A model generated the notes under the pieces. That model made no database searches and was not told the origin of the DNA. It saw only the letters and a program-made list of their open reading frames with translations. From NCBI GenBank assembly GCA_034509495.1, contig JAVGWO010000026.1, forward strand, positions 5,899,083 to 5,963,082: a DNA stretch of 64,000 nucleotides, in the 5' to 3' direction. Each line of letters starts with the position of its first letter. The stretch's first letter is position 1. This DNA is from Acestrorhynchus altus. Lineage: Eukaryota > Chordata > Actinopteri > Characiformes > Acestrorhynchidae. This document shows positions 1 to 12,881 of the stretch, piece by piece. Both the position numbers and the translations under genes were made by a program.

Positions 1-335
1 TCCTTAGCACCTTGTCTGACTATGTGTAGAAATTTTGCAGAGCCAGTGCTTAAAGTTTGGCTTTTTCGTAAGGAATCAAGTCAGACCTGGTCAAAATATG
101 TTGCATTGTTTTATCTAAATCATGCTCCAAGTCTTTGTAACTTTTTTCTGTTCCACCATTCATTCCAAATGGGAACTGTTCACTGCAATCGCAATAATAA
201 ATGTTTCTTAATTTTGTCGGTATGTATGTCGGTTCTAGATAATATTAGTTCATCTGCTCAATGCCGTGTGCCAGTCAAAGATAAAAATGTAATTAGTCTT
301 GTAAAAGGGACAACTCTTAATTGATCCAGAAACAG

Positions 336-386
336 CCTCTATCATCACTATCTTAGCCGTGATGCTGCTAAGATAGTGATGAAGGC
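336..386. repeat. Perfect short hairpin
   Basis: CATCACTATCTTAGC (343-357) and its exact reverse complement (367-381) flank a 9-nt loop. GCCT/AGGC can extend the stem after a short bulge. Confidence 0.9.
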
Positions 387-540
387 TAATGTGACGTTTG
401 GCAAGGGAAGAAGAAATCCTGCAGATTGATTAATAGTTTTTCTTTAAACTTTACAGGATGCAAATGTTTAAGCGTTTTTTCCGTCTCTTAAAATGATGAA
501 ACTGCTGCTCTGTTAAAGGCATGTGAAAACGAAAACAACG

Positions 541-880
541 AGGCCACTTGGCAACCATATGTGCAAATGCATGCACACAGCTTGTCTAGTCCCTGTAGAC
601 ACACTCTGGAGCAGACAAACATGAACCAAACCATGCCTCATGATAGTTGTAGGCTAGAGGGGTATAAACCAGCATTGAGCTGTGGAGCAGTGGAACAGTA
701 GTCTCTGGAATCCATGACACTTGTCGTCTACTTTGGAATGAGCTGAGAAAGTGCTCATCCAACATCTCAATCGCCTTGCTGAATGTAAATCCCACAGCAA
801 ACCTCCAAAATCTAGCTGAAAGCCTCTGGAGAGTTGAGGGTTACGCCAGCAAAAGCCAGATAACTTAATGAGCAGTCCCA
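541..880. mobile_element. MITE family A copy (diverged)
   Basis: It contains ATGTGCAAATGCATGCACACA, GCATTGAGCTGTGGAGCAGTG and TCTCTGGAATCCATGACAC, in the same order as the copy at 53110. Confidence 0.6.
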
Positions 881-1724
881 AAACTTTTTTATTGTTTCCA
901 CTGCTTTCTGTCTTTCAGTTTAATAATCTGCAATGTATCATAATATATATATTTGGCCTGAAAACCACTTCAACTGGTAAAACTGCTCAGAGCTTGTGAC
1001 GTGGAATAAATATTTGCTTGATAACATTTTTTTAGAGCAACGTATTTTATTACATAAGATCATCCTTCAATAGTGGGGAAATTCACAATGGTGGATCTTC
1101 CATCACACCCTGGAAACGTGGAGGATTTCTTAATATATGATATAATGATGTACCAGCCCAACTTATTAAATGTGTCTGGATCGTGTTTCTGCAACATCTG
1201 ACACCCGATTCCAAGACTGATCAGCATTTACGCTGCATAATCCAAAGTTCAGCTCCTCCCTGCCAAAACAACAAACAAGACAACTTTGGCAGTTTTTCTT
1301 AGAATATTACTGAGTTAAAACTGACATTTCTTTGGGCTTGTCCAGACAAACAGTACTGCACTGAGTAAACTAAAGCAAGCAGGAGAACTGTGTCTGCTAC
1401 AAACCTTATATGCTCCTTGTTGTCAACTAAAATCAAAGTTATGTTGTATAAAGACCAAGCAATAAATCAAGTTTCAATGGGTTTCAACAGGTGGCTTTCT
1501 GTGATTTATCACAGAGCAAACAGAGAACTATAGACAGAAAGGTGTGTTTCAAGCATCTCAAAAAGAATGACAACCCTCATTCTGTGTACCCATGGTTACA
1601 TAAACCTCTGTCGTAACACACCTGAACAAAAGAAGAAAAACAAACCATCCTTGTTGCCCCTGGACCAAATCTGGACCTTCTTTAACTCCTCTATCAGTCA
1701 GTTACTCTAAAATCTTCATTGTAA

Positions 1725-2010
1725 ATCAGGGGTTCTCAACCCTTTCCATCGCACAGCCCACCTAACTAGCATGTATTACTGCCCACAAGACAACAAATCT
1801 CACCTTAAAATTACTTTGAATTGTCTGAAAACATCATCAACATATCTGGGTCACTAACTGTCTGCATTAAGCACCCATGGCTGCATTGTACCTTTTTGTC
1901 AGGTATACTTTATTATACTATATACTGTAATGGACTATTGCCTCCTCCTGATAATGGACTTGCAGACCACTAAAGTGAGCTTCATGGCCCACTGGTTGAA
2001 AAACTCTGTT
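1725..2010. mobile_element. hAT-like MITE (family H)
   Basis: It runs from CAGGGGTTCTCAACCCTTTC to CACTGGTTGAAAAACTC, with inverted ends around a CAGCCCAC/TGGCCCAC core. Confidence 0.6.
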
Positions 2011-2074
2011 GTAAAGTCTTTAAACTGTATCTTTGAAGCATTTTACTAACAAAATATTTTGTTGGTATACTGTA

Positions 2075-2464
2075 GGTTCCTGTCCCATGTCCACCAGGAA
2101 CACTTGCTGAACCAACAGTCAACAGCTAACAGCAACCTGCAACCACCACAACACACTGGACTCTCTGTGCAATAAACAGTTTTTTTTCAAGTGCAATAAT
2201 AATGTGCAATAATGTGCAATACACCCTCCTAAAGGACTCTTTTTTCTCATGCACTATTGTCTATATTGTATACTGTAATATAGTCTGTATATTATATATT
2301 CTATATATTTACATAGTGCTGCTTACCTCTACTAAATTATTTTTTCTGCCTATCTTCTGCTTACTGTACTGATGCTGCTACTGGAACCTTAATTTCCCTG
2401 AAGGAACCCTCCCAAGGGATTAATAAAGTTCTATTCTATTCTATTCTATTCTATTCTATTCTAT
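2075..2464 (+). mobile_element. LINE 3' tail with (TTCTA)n end
   Basis: Repeated GTGCAATAAT, then TTACATAGTGCTGCTTACC, ATTTCCCTGAAGGAACCCTC, CCAAGGGATTAATAAAGTTC and seven TTCTA units (2430-2464). This is the standard 3' end of fish LINE and related retro-copies, and it gives a + orientation. Confidence 0.75.
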
Positions 2465-3495
2465 AGCCTCCCCCTCAAGCACTTTGCAGTGGTGCAGTGC
2501 CATAGATATGGCATGCTTTTATTTACCATTTCCAAAAATGGAAATGTGCATTGCTTACCTTAACCCTAGGGCAACATGCTTCACAATGTTGGAGAGTGAC
2601 ACATATTTTGCCTGGAATGGTTTTCTTTTCTCCTTGAACTCATGAGCCAAACAGATCCTCCAGCTGTCCGTTGGCACACCGAGTCCGGTTTCAGTGGACT
2701 GGTATTTGGCCATGAGTTCGGACAATGAAGTTCTGTCATTCAGATCCATGATCCAACTGCCTTTCAAACTTGCTCTGCAACTGAACTTGACCTTTTAGTT
2801 GACTGCCAAGTTTTACCTACAGTTCTGACAACGTGAACAACCTGATCATTAAGCTAGTGCCAGCCTACAGATGGCCTGTCTCAGCATGCCTGTGCCCTCC
2901 CTGGGGCATCAAACAGCAGCAGCACCTATGTCCAAGCCTTGTGTAACAAAGGTGTCACCACCATTGTCCTGTAGTGACCTGCTCATCTAGGGGCACAGTG
3001 CAAGAGTCAGCCTCTGACAGCCTCTTCTCCTCGCATCCTCGGACAATCAGCACCTGAGAACATAAAGTAGATGTAGAGACACCAACTACCAGAAACTCAG
3101 GTTCATTAAACCCACAGCACAGGTCCTATCAGACCAGTCCAACCGGGCCAAGTCAGTTCTACCAAATCTAGAGCCTGTCACAACTTCTAGATCTGCCACA
3201 CGATGGTGGGTGTAGGTGCTGGTGGGCTTTATGCCATCACAGATCGAGGTAGCTAGGTATCACCCATTGCAGAGCTGCTGCACAGGAGTCCAGTAGACAG
3301 CCTTACTGCCGTACAGGGAACAGTCAACCGCCTGCAGCCTTCCTGCACCACCCTGCAGCTTCACCCTTCGTTGTGCGGTGTCATCACAGAAGCAAGCCGT
3401 GGGAGAACGTGGGAGAACCTCCTGTCTTCTCCACATATTATGAAGTGCGCCGTGTAAACAATGGATTTGGACTGTGGAGTCAAAATCGGGCTAAA

Positions 3496-4081
3496 CCAAT
3501 GAGCGCGGACAACGGGGGGGGGGGCAACTGCAGCTTTACTTATGTTACTGTCAGAGATGTTGCAGGATGTGGCCAACATATGTTATACCTCTATTGTTCA
3601 GATTGATATCGCTCCTGATGAGGACACGAGGTTGTGATTTTAGCAGAACGGTCATTCAACACCCCACCCACTGGTTCCTGTTTGGTCTCGACCGTCTCTT
3701 ACGTCGCATGTGCCACGGAGCCGTGCCTGTTGGCCAAACAAAACGTACCGCGGAGTTCATTGACTGTATTTAAGTATTAATATGTGATTTAATATTTCAT
3801 ATTTTGAGAGTGTGAAACGTATTAGTGAAGCAGTAGAGAGTGAAAGGAGTGAGTTCTAAATGAGAAGCTGCATTATATGACCACAGAATGTGAAGAGTGG
3901 AAACGCATGGTTAGGTTATGCTCGGCCATTCCGGGTTCCTCCTCAGCTTGTTTTGTTTTTGAGGTTCCACCGGTTGAGCTTCGGACGAGCTTTAGCTGTT
4001 GATGTTTTCTTCTGCTTCGGCTCTTTAACTACACTGTTTGAGCTGAACATCTCTCCTGGTTCTGCTTTTACAGAAGATAAG
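3496..4081 (+). promoter_or_regulatory. rgp1: rgp1 promoter region and non-coding first exon
   Basis: The stretch is richer in G+C and CpG than its surroundings. It carries a CCAAT box at 3496-3500 and has no TATA box, as is common for housekeeping genes. A splice donor (AAG/GTACTT) follows base 4081 and pairs naturally with the acceptor just before the start codon at 4357, so the 5' UTR exon is inferred to end at 4081. The transcription start cannot be placed from sequence; somewhere between about 3600 and 3950 is likely. Confidence 0.5.
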
Positions 4082-4356
4082 GTACTTTGTTTACTATAAA
4101 TGCCACAGCTGTTATGGTCAGGGTCCTGGACCTCTTAACTTCTGACTTGTTTGTGGGGATTTGGTTACAGGCCACAGGTTTAGGGTGCTGTTCTGTACTA
4201 AAGCCATTTTTTTTATCACCGATTTAACTCTGGATGATAGTCCGGACCTTGTTTACAAGGCGTTTTAACCACATGTAGCTGAAGTATAAAGCTGCCCATA
4301 TCCTCTGCACTAAGGGGTGTCATTCCTAACTCTTTCTGGATTATGTTTCACCTCAG

Positions 4357-7300
4357 ATGATTGAGGTGGTGGCCTCCATGGCCAGGGGCCCTGTTTTCCT
4401 GGCTGGAGAGGTTCTGGAGTGTCTCATCACCTTCACCAACCCAATGTCTCACCTGTCCACTAGTGCAAGCAGGTAAATGAACAAATCCTTCACTGTGTGT
4501 GATGTACTGTCACAATTTCAGTGTCCCAGGGCATAGTGCAGGACTCCTGCACAGTAGTGAACACATATCATTTTGGTAATCTGTATCTGAGTAAAATTAT
4601 GTCCAGGTGTGTTGACTCAAGTGAAAATGAGTCTACTAATCAATGGCAATAGTATAGACGCAATGAAAAAAATGATTATACATGGGATACACAACATAAG
4701 TAGTGTGGTAGTTAAAACAGCAGTACATCAGGTATGGGGGTGAAAACTGAGGTGAATAATGTAATGGGTGTGAAGCAATGTGTGATAAGTGGAAACTGAG
4801 TGATGGCATGAGGAAAGAAACACGTTGTTTCTGGTAGTCTTAGTGTAGAGTTCTGCCAAAGAGGAGGTATTCTAAGTTTTTGTGACTGTACAAGTGCAGT
4901 AATTGTTCTTTTCTCACTCCTCCAGTGGTAGACATGGCACCTCTAAGGTGAAGTTGAAGGTGCTGTTAATACTGGGGGTCTCTTTAGGAATAAATATTAC
5001 TCCATTGTTTTTCTTATGGTGTGGACTGTAGACTTTAAATCAGGGTTTCTCAACCTTCTACAGGCCTGCAGGCCCATCCTCAAAGCCCATAGTGGGCTGA
5101 TAATGCCACTTTAAATAATAAAAGTCTACATTAAAACATTGTAGTATAAGTAGAAGGTCAAACATACGTAAACTACAAGTATTATAAGCATTAATGGAAA
5201 TAATACATAAATAATATCATATCACAGAAGTAATGTGAGGCAAAGTAATCAGTTATCAGTTTGAGACACCATAGCTGCTGTCACCTGATGCAATAGAAGT
5301 TTCTTTAAGAAACTGTTCCTCAGAAAATGCATCTGCAATTTCTATATCAGACATGATGTGATGGTATATCAGATATGATGCAAACAGCTTTAAAATAGAA
5401 TTATTATTTTTGTGAGGAACGTTCAGGACAGTATTTATGAAGACATACTGTTTCTTTTAAGTTACTGTTCAGGCCACCATTTATACATTTTTAGTGTCAA
5501 CAAAAAGCAAAAATAATTTAAATAAAAATAATGTTTTGTTGTCGTGTGGGCTATTACGCTTAGTTATGAACTGGTGGGCTGTGAGTTGGAAAGGTTTGAG
5601 ACACCCTCCTCTGAAGTTTATTAATGTTAAATATTTTCGGATATGAAATACAAGACAAATCACACAGTTCAGATAAGAACTCAGTTTAAACACTACAATT
5701 TCTTGATTATAATAACGTCTGCTAAATGCCGCAAATGTAAATGTAAATTTTTAGTGTGTTTGTGTGCATACTATGTAAAATACTGCCTCTCACACTTCCT
5801 GTTTATTTTACAGTGAGATGCTTGCATGGGCCAGTGCTCAAATCCACTGCCAGTTCCACGCTAGCGAGAGCCGTGTGGCTCTGCCTACTCAGGGCACCAA
5901 ACAGGATGTGCAGGCAGAGAGCGACACTGTACTCATCCCTAGCAGAGGTGAGACAGGGCTTAGATATTTATTTCTTGCCAAGAGGCACATGTGGAGGTAG
6001 TGTTTGTCTAACAAGTGAATGTTTTCCATTTGACTCAATACACATTTTATTTCACCTGAAAACACAGCAGCATAGAATAGGATATGAAGAAGCCTATACT
6101 TACTTCGATAAACTCGGTCAAGGTTAGGCAATCCCATTCCTGGAGTGTCAGCTTCCTGCACATTTTGCTAAACCTGGCATTTTACAGACGAGTAGAATCA
6201 GATGTTCTTGAGCAGGAGGAGCACAAAACTGTGCAGATGTCTGGCACTCCAAGACCAGAGTTGCCTGTCCCTGAATTTGTTGTTGGGTGGTGACGGTAAA
6301 TTCAGAGCTTCCTCAATGAACAAACAAGGTGCTTTTGTGTGATTCTTAAGGGCAGGTGGGAAACAAATTAGCCATGTGAGTAGCCACTTATATAACACAG
6401 GTATGATTCACATCCCAAGGATGAGCTGAAGTTGATGTTGAATTGTGTTAAAAATAATTGAAGGGGCCTATAGCTGTGCTTACTGTCCTATTTGTTATTA
6501 TGTCAAAGTAGCACACTACCATTAGTAGAACATTTGTCATGTCTATGTATGATGTTCTGGACACAAATTAAGGCATTCTGACTTGCACGTAAAATCATGA
6601 AAAATGTTCATATAGTTACATGTTTATTGTGGAACAATGCAGTTATTGTGCAAAATAAAAGCCCTGGGGTAAAAAAATTTGCTAAAAAGATTTGCTTGAC
6701 CTGTTTGTAAATTCTTGCAATTGCAAATTGCAAACTGATTTACTGGCAGTGACAATTGACAATGTACCTAAATCTGTCTGGGTGGGATGTTGATTCAGTA
6801 ATGTCTCTGTACCTTTGTACCTGCTTCATTTCCTCTTTTCATTCTGCAACATGAACAGCTTCCCCTTTCTCTAACCCAGACCTTAATATTTATATATTAA
6901 GGTCTATCTATTTATCTATTTATATTTAGTTGTGGGGTCAGTGTAAAAAAGTCCAGTTATGAGTATTGTATATGCATGCAATGCAGAGTAGGCCAAGATT
7001 ACAGTAAGCCGCAGCTAATTTTCCAGTCAGGATTGGGAAATGATAAGCCTTTTAATTCATGTAAAAGCTGATTTGCATTTAAAAAATTGGTGCCCATAGG
7101 CCCACTGTGTTTTGCACACAGGGGACTTTGTCCTCCACATTTAACCCATCCCCACAAACACACACATACAGTTGAAGTGCCTTGTTCAAGGGCACTTCAG
7201 TCATGTCCTGCCAATTCAGACGTTCAAACTGGCAACCTACCAGTCACAAGGCTGGTTCCCCATCCACCAGGCCATGATTGTACCCTTATTTATTAAGAAA

Positions 7301-8910
7301 TCTGATCTTAAATGCATTCAGTGCTTTGAGCTTGTTTTTTGCATTGTATGTTTTGACAGTTTTTTAGACCCCTAATGTTGTTTTCCAACTCCTCTTGGCT
7401 AGGAGAGCGCGGTCAGTGCATGCTGGACACTCCACCAAAGATCCTGTTCTGTGACCTCCGGCTGGACCCTGGAGAAAGCAAAACCTGTAAGCTGTCTGTT
7501 TTATGTGGCCTCAGAACTAGCCAGCACACACAAACTACCATCGAGACAGTGTGCTGTAAAAAGTATTTGTCTCCATCAGTTATAAGCCATTACATCACTT
7601 CCACAGGTCTCCATCCTGGAAGCGGAGTAGTCTCACTCCAAGGCAATACCAATCTGCTCTACAGTTCTTGTACTTGTGCAAGAACCAATTTTTTTAAATC
7701 CACAAACTCCTTTCAAAGGAACTAAGAAGCCAAAATATGACAAAAGCATATTTTGTCGTTCTTGCTGGAGAAAGGTAGTTCCATGACAGTACCATCACCA
7801 TGTTTAACTGTTGGTATGATGGTTGAATGCAATGTTGGCTTCCCAAGCCAGTCCACAGCCATGTCCCTTAAATTTGTATTGTTTATTTGTTCATTCTCAC
7901 AATGAATTGTGGGCTAATGTCAAAGCATATTTCAAAAATTAATGCAAATAATATTATTTATTGTATGTTTAGTCTTGGGAAAGTTGAATATTTCCTTGAT
8001 GTTAGTTTTGTCTAACTGGGAATGTTGGGTAAGAAATGTTGTGAAGTAAATATTATTACATTAACATTATTACATTGCACATTTTCTGGAATGTTATTTC
8101 TCTTTCATTTCAGGCTAAGCTTTCTGGAACCTTTTAAAAACATTACCGAGCAATCTTTAAACATTCTCTGTTAGCTTGAATTTGGTTAACTTTTTGTTTG
8201 GAACAATTATTCAGAAGCTGCTGTATGTATTTACCAGTGTTGTCTTTGTGTTGTATTCAACTTAGAGTTTAACTTAATCTGATTCAGAGTTAAAATGTTT
8301 TTCAGTAAATTTTGTCAACATTTTGACCTATTTATATATAGTCATGATTCACACCTATTTGATACATAATTAGTTTCACCTTCCATGCCCTTGTACAGAT
8401 TCTTACAGTGAACTTGTTCCGACGGATGGCCCTCCTAGTTTTCGTGGTCAAGCAGTGAAATATGTCTACAAGTTGACAATAGGCTGCCAGCGAGTGAACT
8501 CTCCAATCAAGCTGCTGCGAGTTCCCTTCAGGGTGCTTGTGCTGCATGGTAGGTTTTACACACAATTTCCAAAAGCCTATTTACTAAATTACAGTAGCAT
8601 TCATCAGTACTTTTGATTTCCCCATTAACAATATTGTTGATGTTCCTTCCTCCTTATGGTATAACCGTCAAGTTTTTTTGTAGGAAACAGTAGGAAAACA
8701 GTTGCCAGGCTAAGTGTTGCCATGTTTATTGTTTTGAAGTAATTTTGCAATAAACACATAAACATACTATGTTGTTTTGTTACTTAATCCTAGGAACTGA
8801 CCAAATAGAAGCAGGACTGTTGCAATATTAAGTCTTCTAAGAGGGAAAATATTCAGAGCGTATTTTGTCCTTTTGCTGCAGTGCTGCCATCCTAGTCATA
8901 GCAAATATCC

Positions 8911-8982
<72 letters not shown>

Positions 8983-11862
8983 TGATAGGCATGCCGGAGC
9001 CTCCTTTTCCACAGGATGAGGAAGTAGCCCCTTCAAACCCTTTCCTAGAGGAAGAGGAAGGAGGGAGGAGAGACACAAGAACACTGGAGCGAGCATTAGA
9101 TATGCTGATGATTACCACATCACGCCGCTGTCCACGTGAGTGTGTTTTTGTGTGTGCATGCACAAAATCATTGTTTTTTTAATGTGCATATTCTATTTTC
9201 TTACTTATGATGTAGTTCCCCACTGATTTCTGCATGTTTGTCATTGTTCAGCATAGTTGCACTGAATGCATTTTGTGTGCAGACATTGTTTAGGCTGTTT
9301 TGTCTTTGCTTTTCCACAGATCTGTTTAATATTACAAATATTAGAGGGAAAGTGGCCAAATTCTGTATCTTTAAGACTGTGTACAGACTAGGGGAGGACA
9401 TTATCGGCACATTTACCTTTTCAGAAGGAGACATCCCGTGTCTACAGGTACAAACTACATGGAAGCCTTTTTCCGTTCTTCTTTTTGGTGCTGCTGGGTA
9501 CCCCAGAGAGTTTAGATTGCTTGTGTATTTCCAGTAATTCATTGAGTGATGGTGTGATTTGAAAGGTATACTTGTCTTAGGACCTTCAAAAGAATTTGGG
9601 TAAAATTTACAACAGGTCTTACAAATATATAGAGTTAATGATCACCTGATTATGGGTGAGCATTGTGGCCTTTTCCTATTAGTGCCACAATATAGTGGAC
9701 TCTCCTCGCAGAAGTGAGTGAGTAACCATACTAAGCTTGAAGCTAACACTAGCCAAGTGGCTTTCAGAAATTGTCCGGAGACTGGACTACCTCAGCAAAA
9801 CCAAACCGGAGCTAAACTCACATCAGAAGAGAAAGCTTTGTTGTTGTTTTTTACCAGTAAGACTCAAGAAAGCTAAACCTGGCAGAGCAAGCAGGTGCTA
9901 AATGCTTGTCACGAGTTCACCATGAAAGGAAAAACAGCTTGTTTCATTCTGAGTCAAAATATTGCAAGATTGTAAATAGACAGTTTAAAACAGGCTTCCA
10001 ATTATATATTATGGAACAGGGTGGAGCTTCATCTATAATAATCTTATGATTGTGTATCTTACCTTCATGTTAATGCTGTCTGTGTGTTGTGTATGTTGTC
10101 AGTACTCTGTGAGTCTGCAGAGTGAAGAAGAGGTCAGTGAGCAGTACCAGCGCCGGCCGGGTCAGGCAATCAGCATTACGGGTCATGGTCGGCACTTGGA
10201 GTCCTGCCTCCACACAGCCTCCAGCCACTTCTCCCTGCCTGTCCCCCTCAATGTGACACCTGGCTTCAGCACTGACATTGGTCAGCCCACCTTTTTGACC
10301 ATCCATTTTATATTATAAGGTTTTGTTTCACATAGTCTGCTTACATGCTAAATGAAGTTCTAGGATTTGCAGATTATGCTTGCTTAATAATTCCAGCTCA
10401 GTGGCTATATGTGTCAAACTCCTAATCAGATTTAGTCTTTCTTATTGTACAAAGTACAGTAAGTATGGCAATGGTCCTAAGTTGGACAGGTTAATATTGT
10501 AAACACAGCTTATTTTACAAAGTTGACAGTTTATTGGGTATGCCTTCTTTGTACTTAAGGCATTGGCTTTTTCTGAGGTACATCTACCAACATTCACCAA
10601 CATTACACTGCATTGTTTATATCTCTGTTATGCCAACAGTACTGTAGTCTGGGGTAAAGGTGAGGTGATAAATTAGGTAGCAAAATGTGATACAATAACT
10701 AAGCCTATAAAGGACACCTGTGTGAAGATATACCTTATTTAAAGGCCAATGAGTGTTGGTAAAGTATGTATACCTTTTAAACTGCCCTTTTAATACCCAT
10801 TTAAAAACTTCAGCACTATGAAAATGATGCAGAAGGTTTTTGAAAACTCAGTTTTTAGTGTTGTGTAGATGGGGAAATCAGAGCTTTTTGAAATTGTTGA
10901 TGTTACAATGCATGTAGGTTTCTGTCTAAATCTCAGGTAGCTCCTCAATCCCTATATAGTGAACAACTTAAGTCATAAAACTGCAACATCTACATGCAGA
11001 CAGCACCAGATTTCAGATTTTGACATATAAGTAAATGATATTGTGTAATTCTGGATTAAACCTTGTTTGTCTCATTTTTCTGTCTCACATTGTGAGGGAG
11101 GGAATTATCTGGATAATTGTGGATGTAGGCTTAGGTGTTGGCTGGTTCTGACCATTTGTGTACACATTCACTCAAAATGAGGTGTGAGGTGCTTAGTGCA
11201 TTATTATGAAAATAATAGAAGCTTTTTGTATGATTTGCAAATGTTGTTCTTTGCTTTTCTCAGTAGGGGCTTCCTTTCAGACACACTAAGTGGTTTTGTC
11301 ATTGTGGAAGACCTGAAAAACCCTTGCAGATCGGGAACAAGAGTGTAGCTTGGTTATTCATCGATCTTTCAAAGATCTCAAAGTTTATCTGATGGGGACA
11401 GTTTTGAATGTCTGCTAGTCAAAGTCAGGAGTTCCTTCTATTTACTTACATTTGAAACTTTTGGAAGCTTAGTTTTATCATATATTTTGTAAACTTTCCC
11501 CTTCCTTAGGAAAGAGGAATATCCAGTTTCCTCACTGGATATAAAATAAATGAACGGTTCTCTGAATTCTGTGCAGAACTGTATGTCAGACCTGTCAACG
11601 CATTCTCTTGATCAAACTTTATTTTTTTCTCTCTGTTTAGTGACCCTAAGATGGCGTCTACATTTTGAATTTGTCACAGCAAGAGAACCAGTGGAATTGC
11701 CCACTGTTCTTCAGAACCAGTCAGAGGTTACTGTTTGGACTGGGGCAGAGCAGGTAGATGTGGACACATTCAGTTGGGACCTGCCCATCAAAGTGCTGCC
11801 CACCAATCCAGCACTAGCATCATATGTTTCACAGTTTACAGGGACCAATAGTATCAATATCT

Positions 11863-11864
<2 letters not shown>
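4357..11864 (+). CDS. rgp1: RGP1, Rab6 GEF complex subunit (eight coding exons)
   Basis: Coding exons read as 4357-4472, 5814-5947, 7403-7486, 8399-8548, 8989-9135, 9320-9447, 10103-10280 and 11641-11864. All junctions are GT-AG and in phase, giving 386 residues (human protein about 391). Recognised by strings close to human RGP1: MIEVVASMARGPVFLAGEV at the start, LAWASAQIHCQFHASESRV-type sequence in exon 2, PPKILFCDLRLDPGES in exon 3, YKLTIGCQRVNSPIKLLRV in exon 4 and DTFSWDLPIKVLP near the end. The family has an arrestin-like fold; with RIC1 it forms the exchange factor that activates Rab6 at the Golgi for retrograde endosome-to-Golgi traffic. The start ATG lies immediately after the exon 2 acceptor, so the 5' UTR is on a separate upstream exon. 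The gene is convergent with msmp. A (TG)33 tract abuts the acceptor at 8989, and a (GT)39 tract begins directly after the stop codon. Confidence 0.95.
5037..5612. mobile_element. hAT-like MITE (family H), in rgp1 intron
   Basis: It starts AAATCAGGGTTTCTCAACCT and ends GGTGGGCTGTGAGTTGG, then AAAGGTTTGAGACACCCTCC. The middle is A+T-rich and non-coding. Confidence 0.6.
7080..7285. mobile_element. SINE-like dispersed repeat in rgp1 intron 3
   Basis: GACTTTGTCCTCCACATTTA, AACCCATCCCCACAAACAC, TGCCTTGTTCAAGGGCACTTC and CAAGGCTGGTTCCCCATCCA follow a short repeat well known in many fish genomes. Confidence 0.6.
8913..8983 (+). repeat. (TG)33-T5 tract at rgp1 3' splice site
   Basis: Thirty-three TG units (8913-8978) are followed by five T and then GATAG. 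The acceptor AG is at 8987-8988, so the microsatellite forms the polypyrimidine/branch region of rgp1 intron 5. Confidence 0.95.

Positions 11865-11942
<78 letters not shown>
11865..11942 (+). repeat. (GT)39 microsatellite directly after the rgp1 stop codon
   Basis: Thirty-nine GT units start at the base after the TGA at 11862-11864, so the repeat is the first 78 nt of the rgp1 3' UTR. Confidence 0.95.
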
Positions 11943-11943
<1 letters not shown>

Positions 11944-12267
11944 GCATTGCTCATCTGGTATTTCAGATCAAAAGCCAGCATCTTCTTGTTTCTGGTCATT
12001 TTATTTGGTTTTATCTTTTGCAGTGCAATGAATATATGTCTGTATAGTTTTTAACATTTCAGACATGACCAATTCAAGACCTTTTTTCTGTATTTATTTT
12101 ATTTTTCAGCTTTACATGTGATAATCTATATAATTTTACATGAAATCTTGCCTGACAAGCTGCTCTATTTTTATGGAAATACTTGTTTTTCAGTATTCAT
12201 TTCTCTGTGTGACCACAGCCAGCAATGTACAGAGATTATCTACTGAAACTGTTATGGACTCTTGGCA

Positions 12268-12273
12268 AATAAA
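12268..12273 (+). promoter_or_regulatory. rgp1: Candidate poly(A) signal of rgp1
   Basis: AATAAA lies about 400 nt after the rgp1 stop and is the first canonical hexamer on this strand there. It is a motif only; the cleavage site is unproven. Confidence 0.4.
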
Positions 12274-12864
12274 AATGATGGCATCATGGAAGAATATGTT
12301 ACTTTATCTTACAGGAAAAAAGTGTTTTCCTATGTTCCATTCAGATAAATATGAGTGTAGTGCAGAAAAACAAATACTACAAACTATTACAAGTGGTATG
12401 CTACTTATTAATAATAGATGAAAATTCTAACAATGCAGAAGTATTCAAATTGAGTGCATATACTTGAGGCTTTATTGAATTAATGAATTCAATCATTATT
12501 TATTGTTTGCTGTTAACTTCACATTACATGTGGATAGGAGAGTAAATTCTGTACCAGCATCCTCCTAGATATATGCGATGGAAAGCAGAGATTAAAAGTG
12601 GACTACATAAACACAGTTTTTCTGTCAGAGTGAAAGCATAGCTATTTAAAATAGTTTAGTGTGTAATAACTGGTTAATAGAGTTAATCTAACTTTTATAA
12701 TGATACTTTTTTTTTTCAGATTATGTTTATTTCCTTTTTAGAGGTTATCAAATATGCAAAAAACAATTTTTGTTCCAATGGAACCAAAATGATATCCTGA
12801 AAATGACTGAGTTAACTTTCTAGGCAGATTTTAAAGTGGATATACTTCCCAAACATTGTGTCTA

Positions 12865-12881
12865 TTTATTGTACTTTTATT
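12865..12881 (-). promoter_or_regulatory. msmp: Candidate poly(A) signals of msmp
   Basis: Two AATAAA hexamers on the minus strand (12865-12870 and 12876-12881) lie about 230 nt downstream of the msmp stop. The 3' ends of rgp1 and msmp would then be about 600 bp apart without overlap. Confidence 0.45.

Larger units (their letters stand above)
1..3390. other. Intergenic DNA upstream of rgp1
   Basis: Repeats listed separately account for about a third. 890-1720 holds nothing I recognise. 2470-3390 is less A+T-rich and non-repetitive within the window; one 70-codon minus-strand frame (2555-2767) matches nothing known and is not called a gene. Confidence 0.5.

Noticed and set aside
336..386. microRNA precursor
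   Set aside because: The 9-nt loop and roughly 20-bp stem are shorter than a normal pre-miRNA and I recognise no seed.
2555..2767. 70-codon minus-strand frame upstream of rgp1
   Set aside because: The translation resembles nothing I know and there is no promoter, signal or neighbouring exon.
8837..9182. Open frames rich in VCVC or THTH through the GT repeat
   Set aside because: They are translations of the microsatellite; only 8989-9135 is real coding sequence (rgp1 exon 5).
11711..12054. Open frames through the GT repeat after rgp1
   Set aside because: Microsatellite translations; the rgp1 frame stops at 11862-11864.
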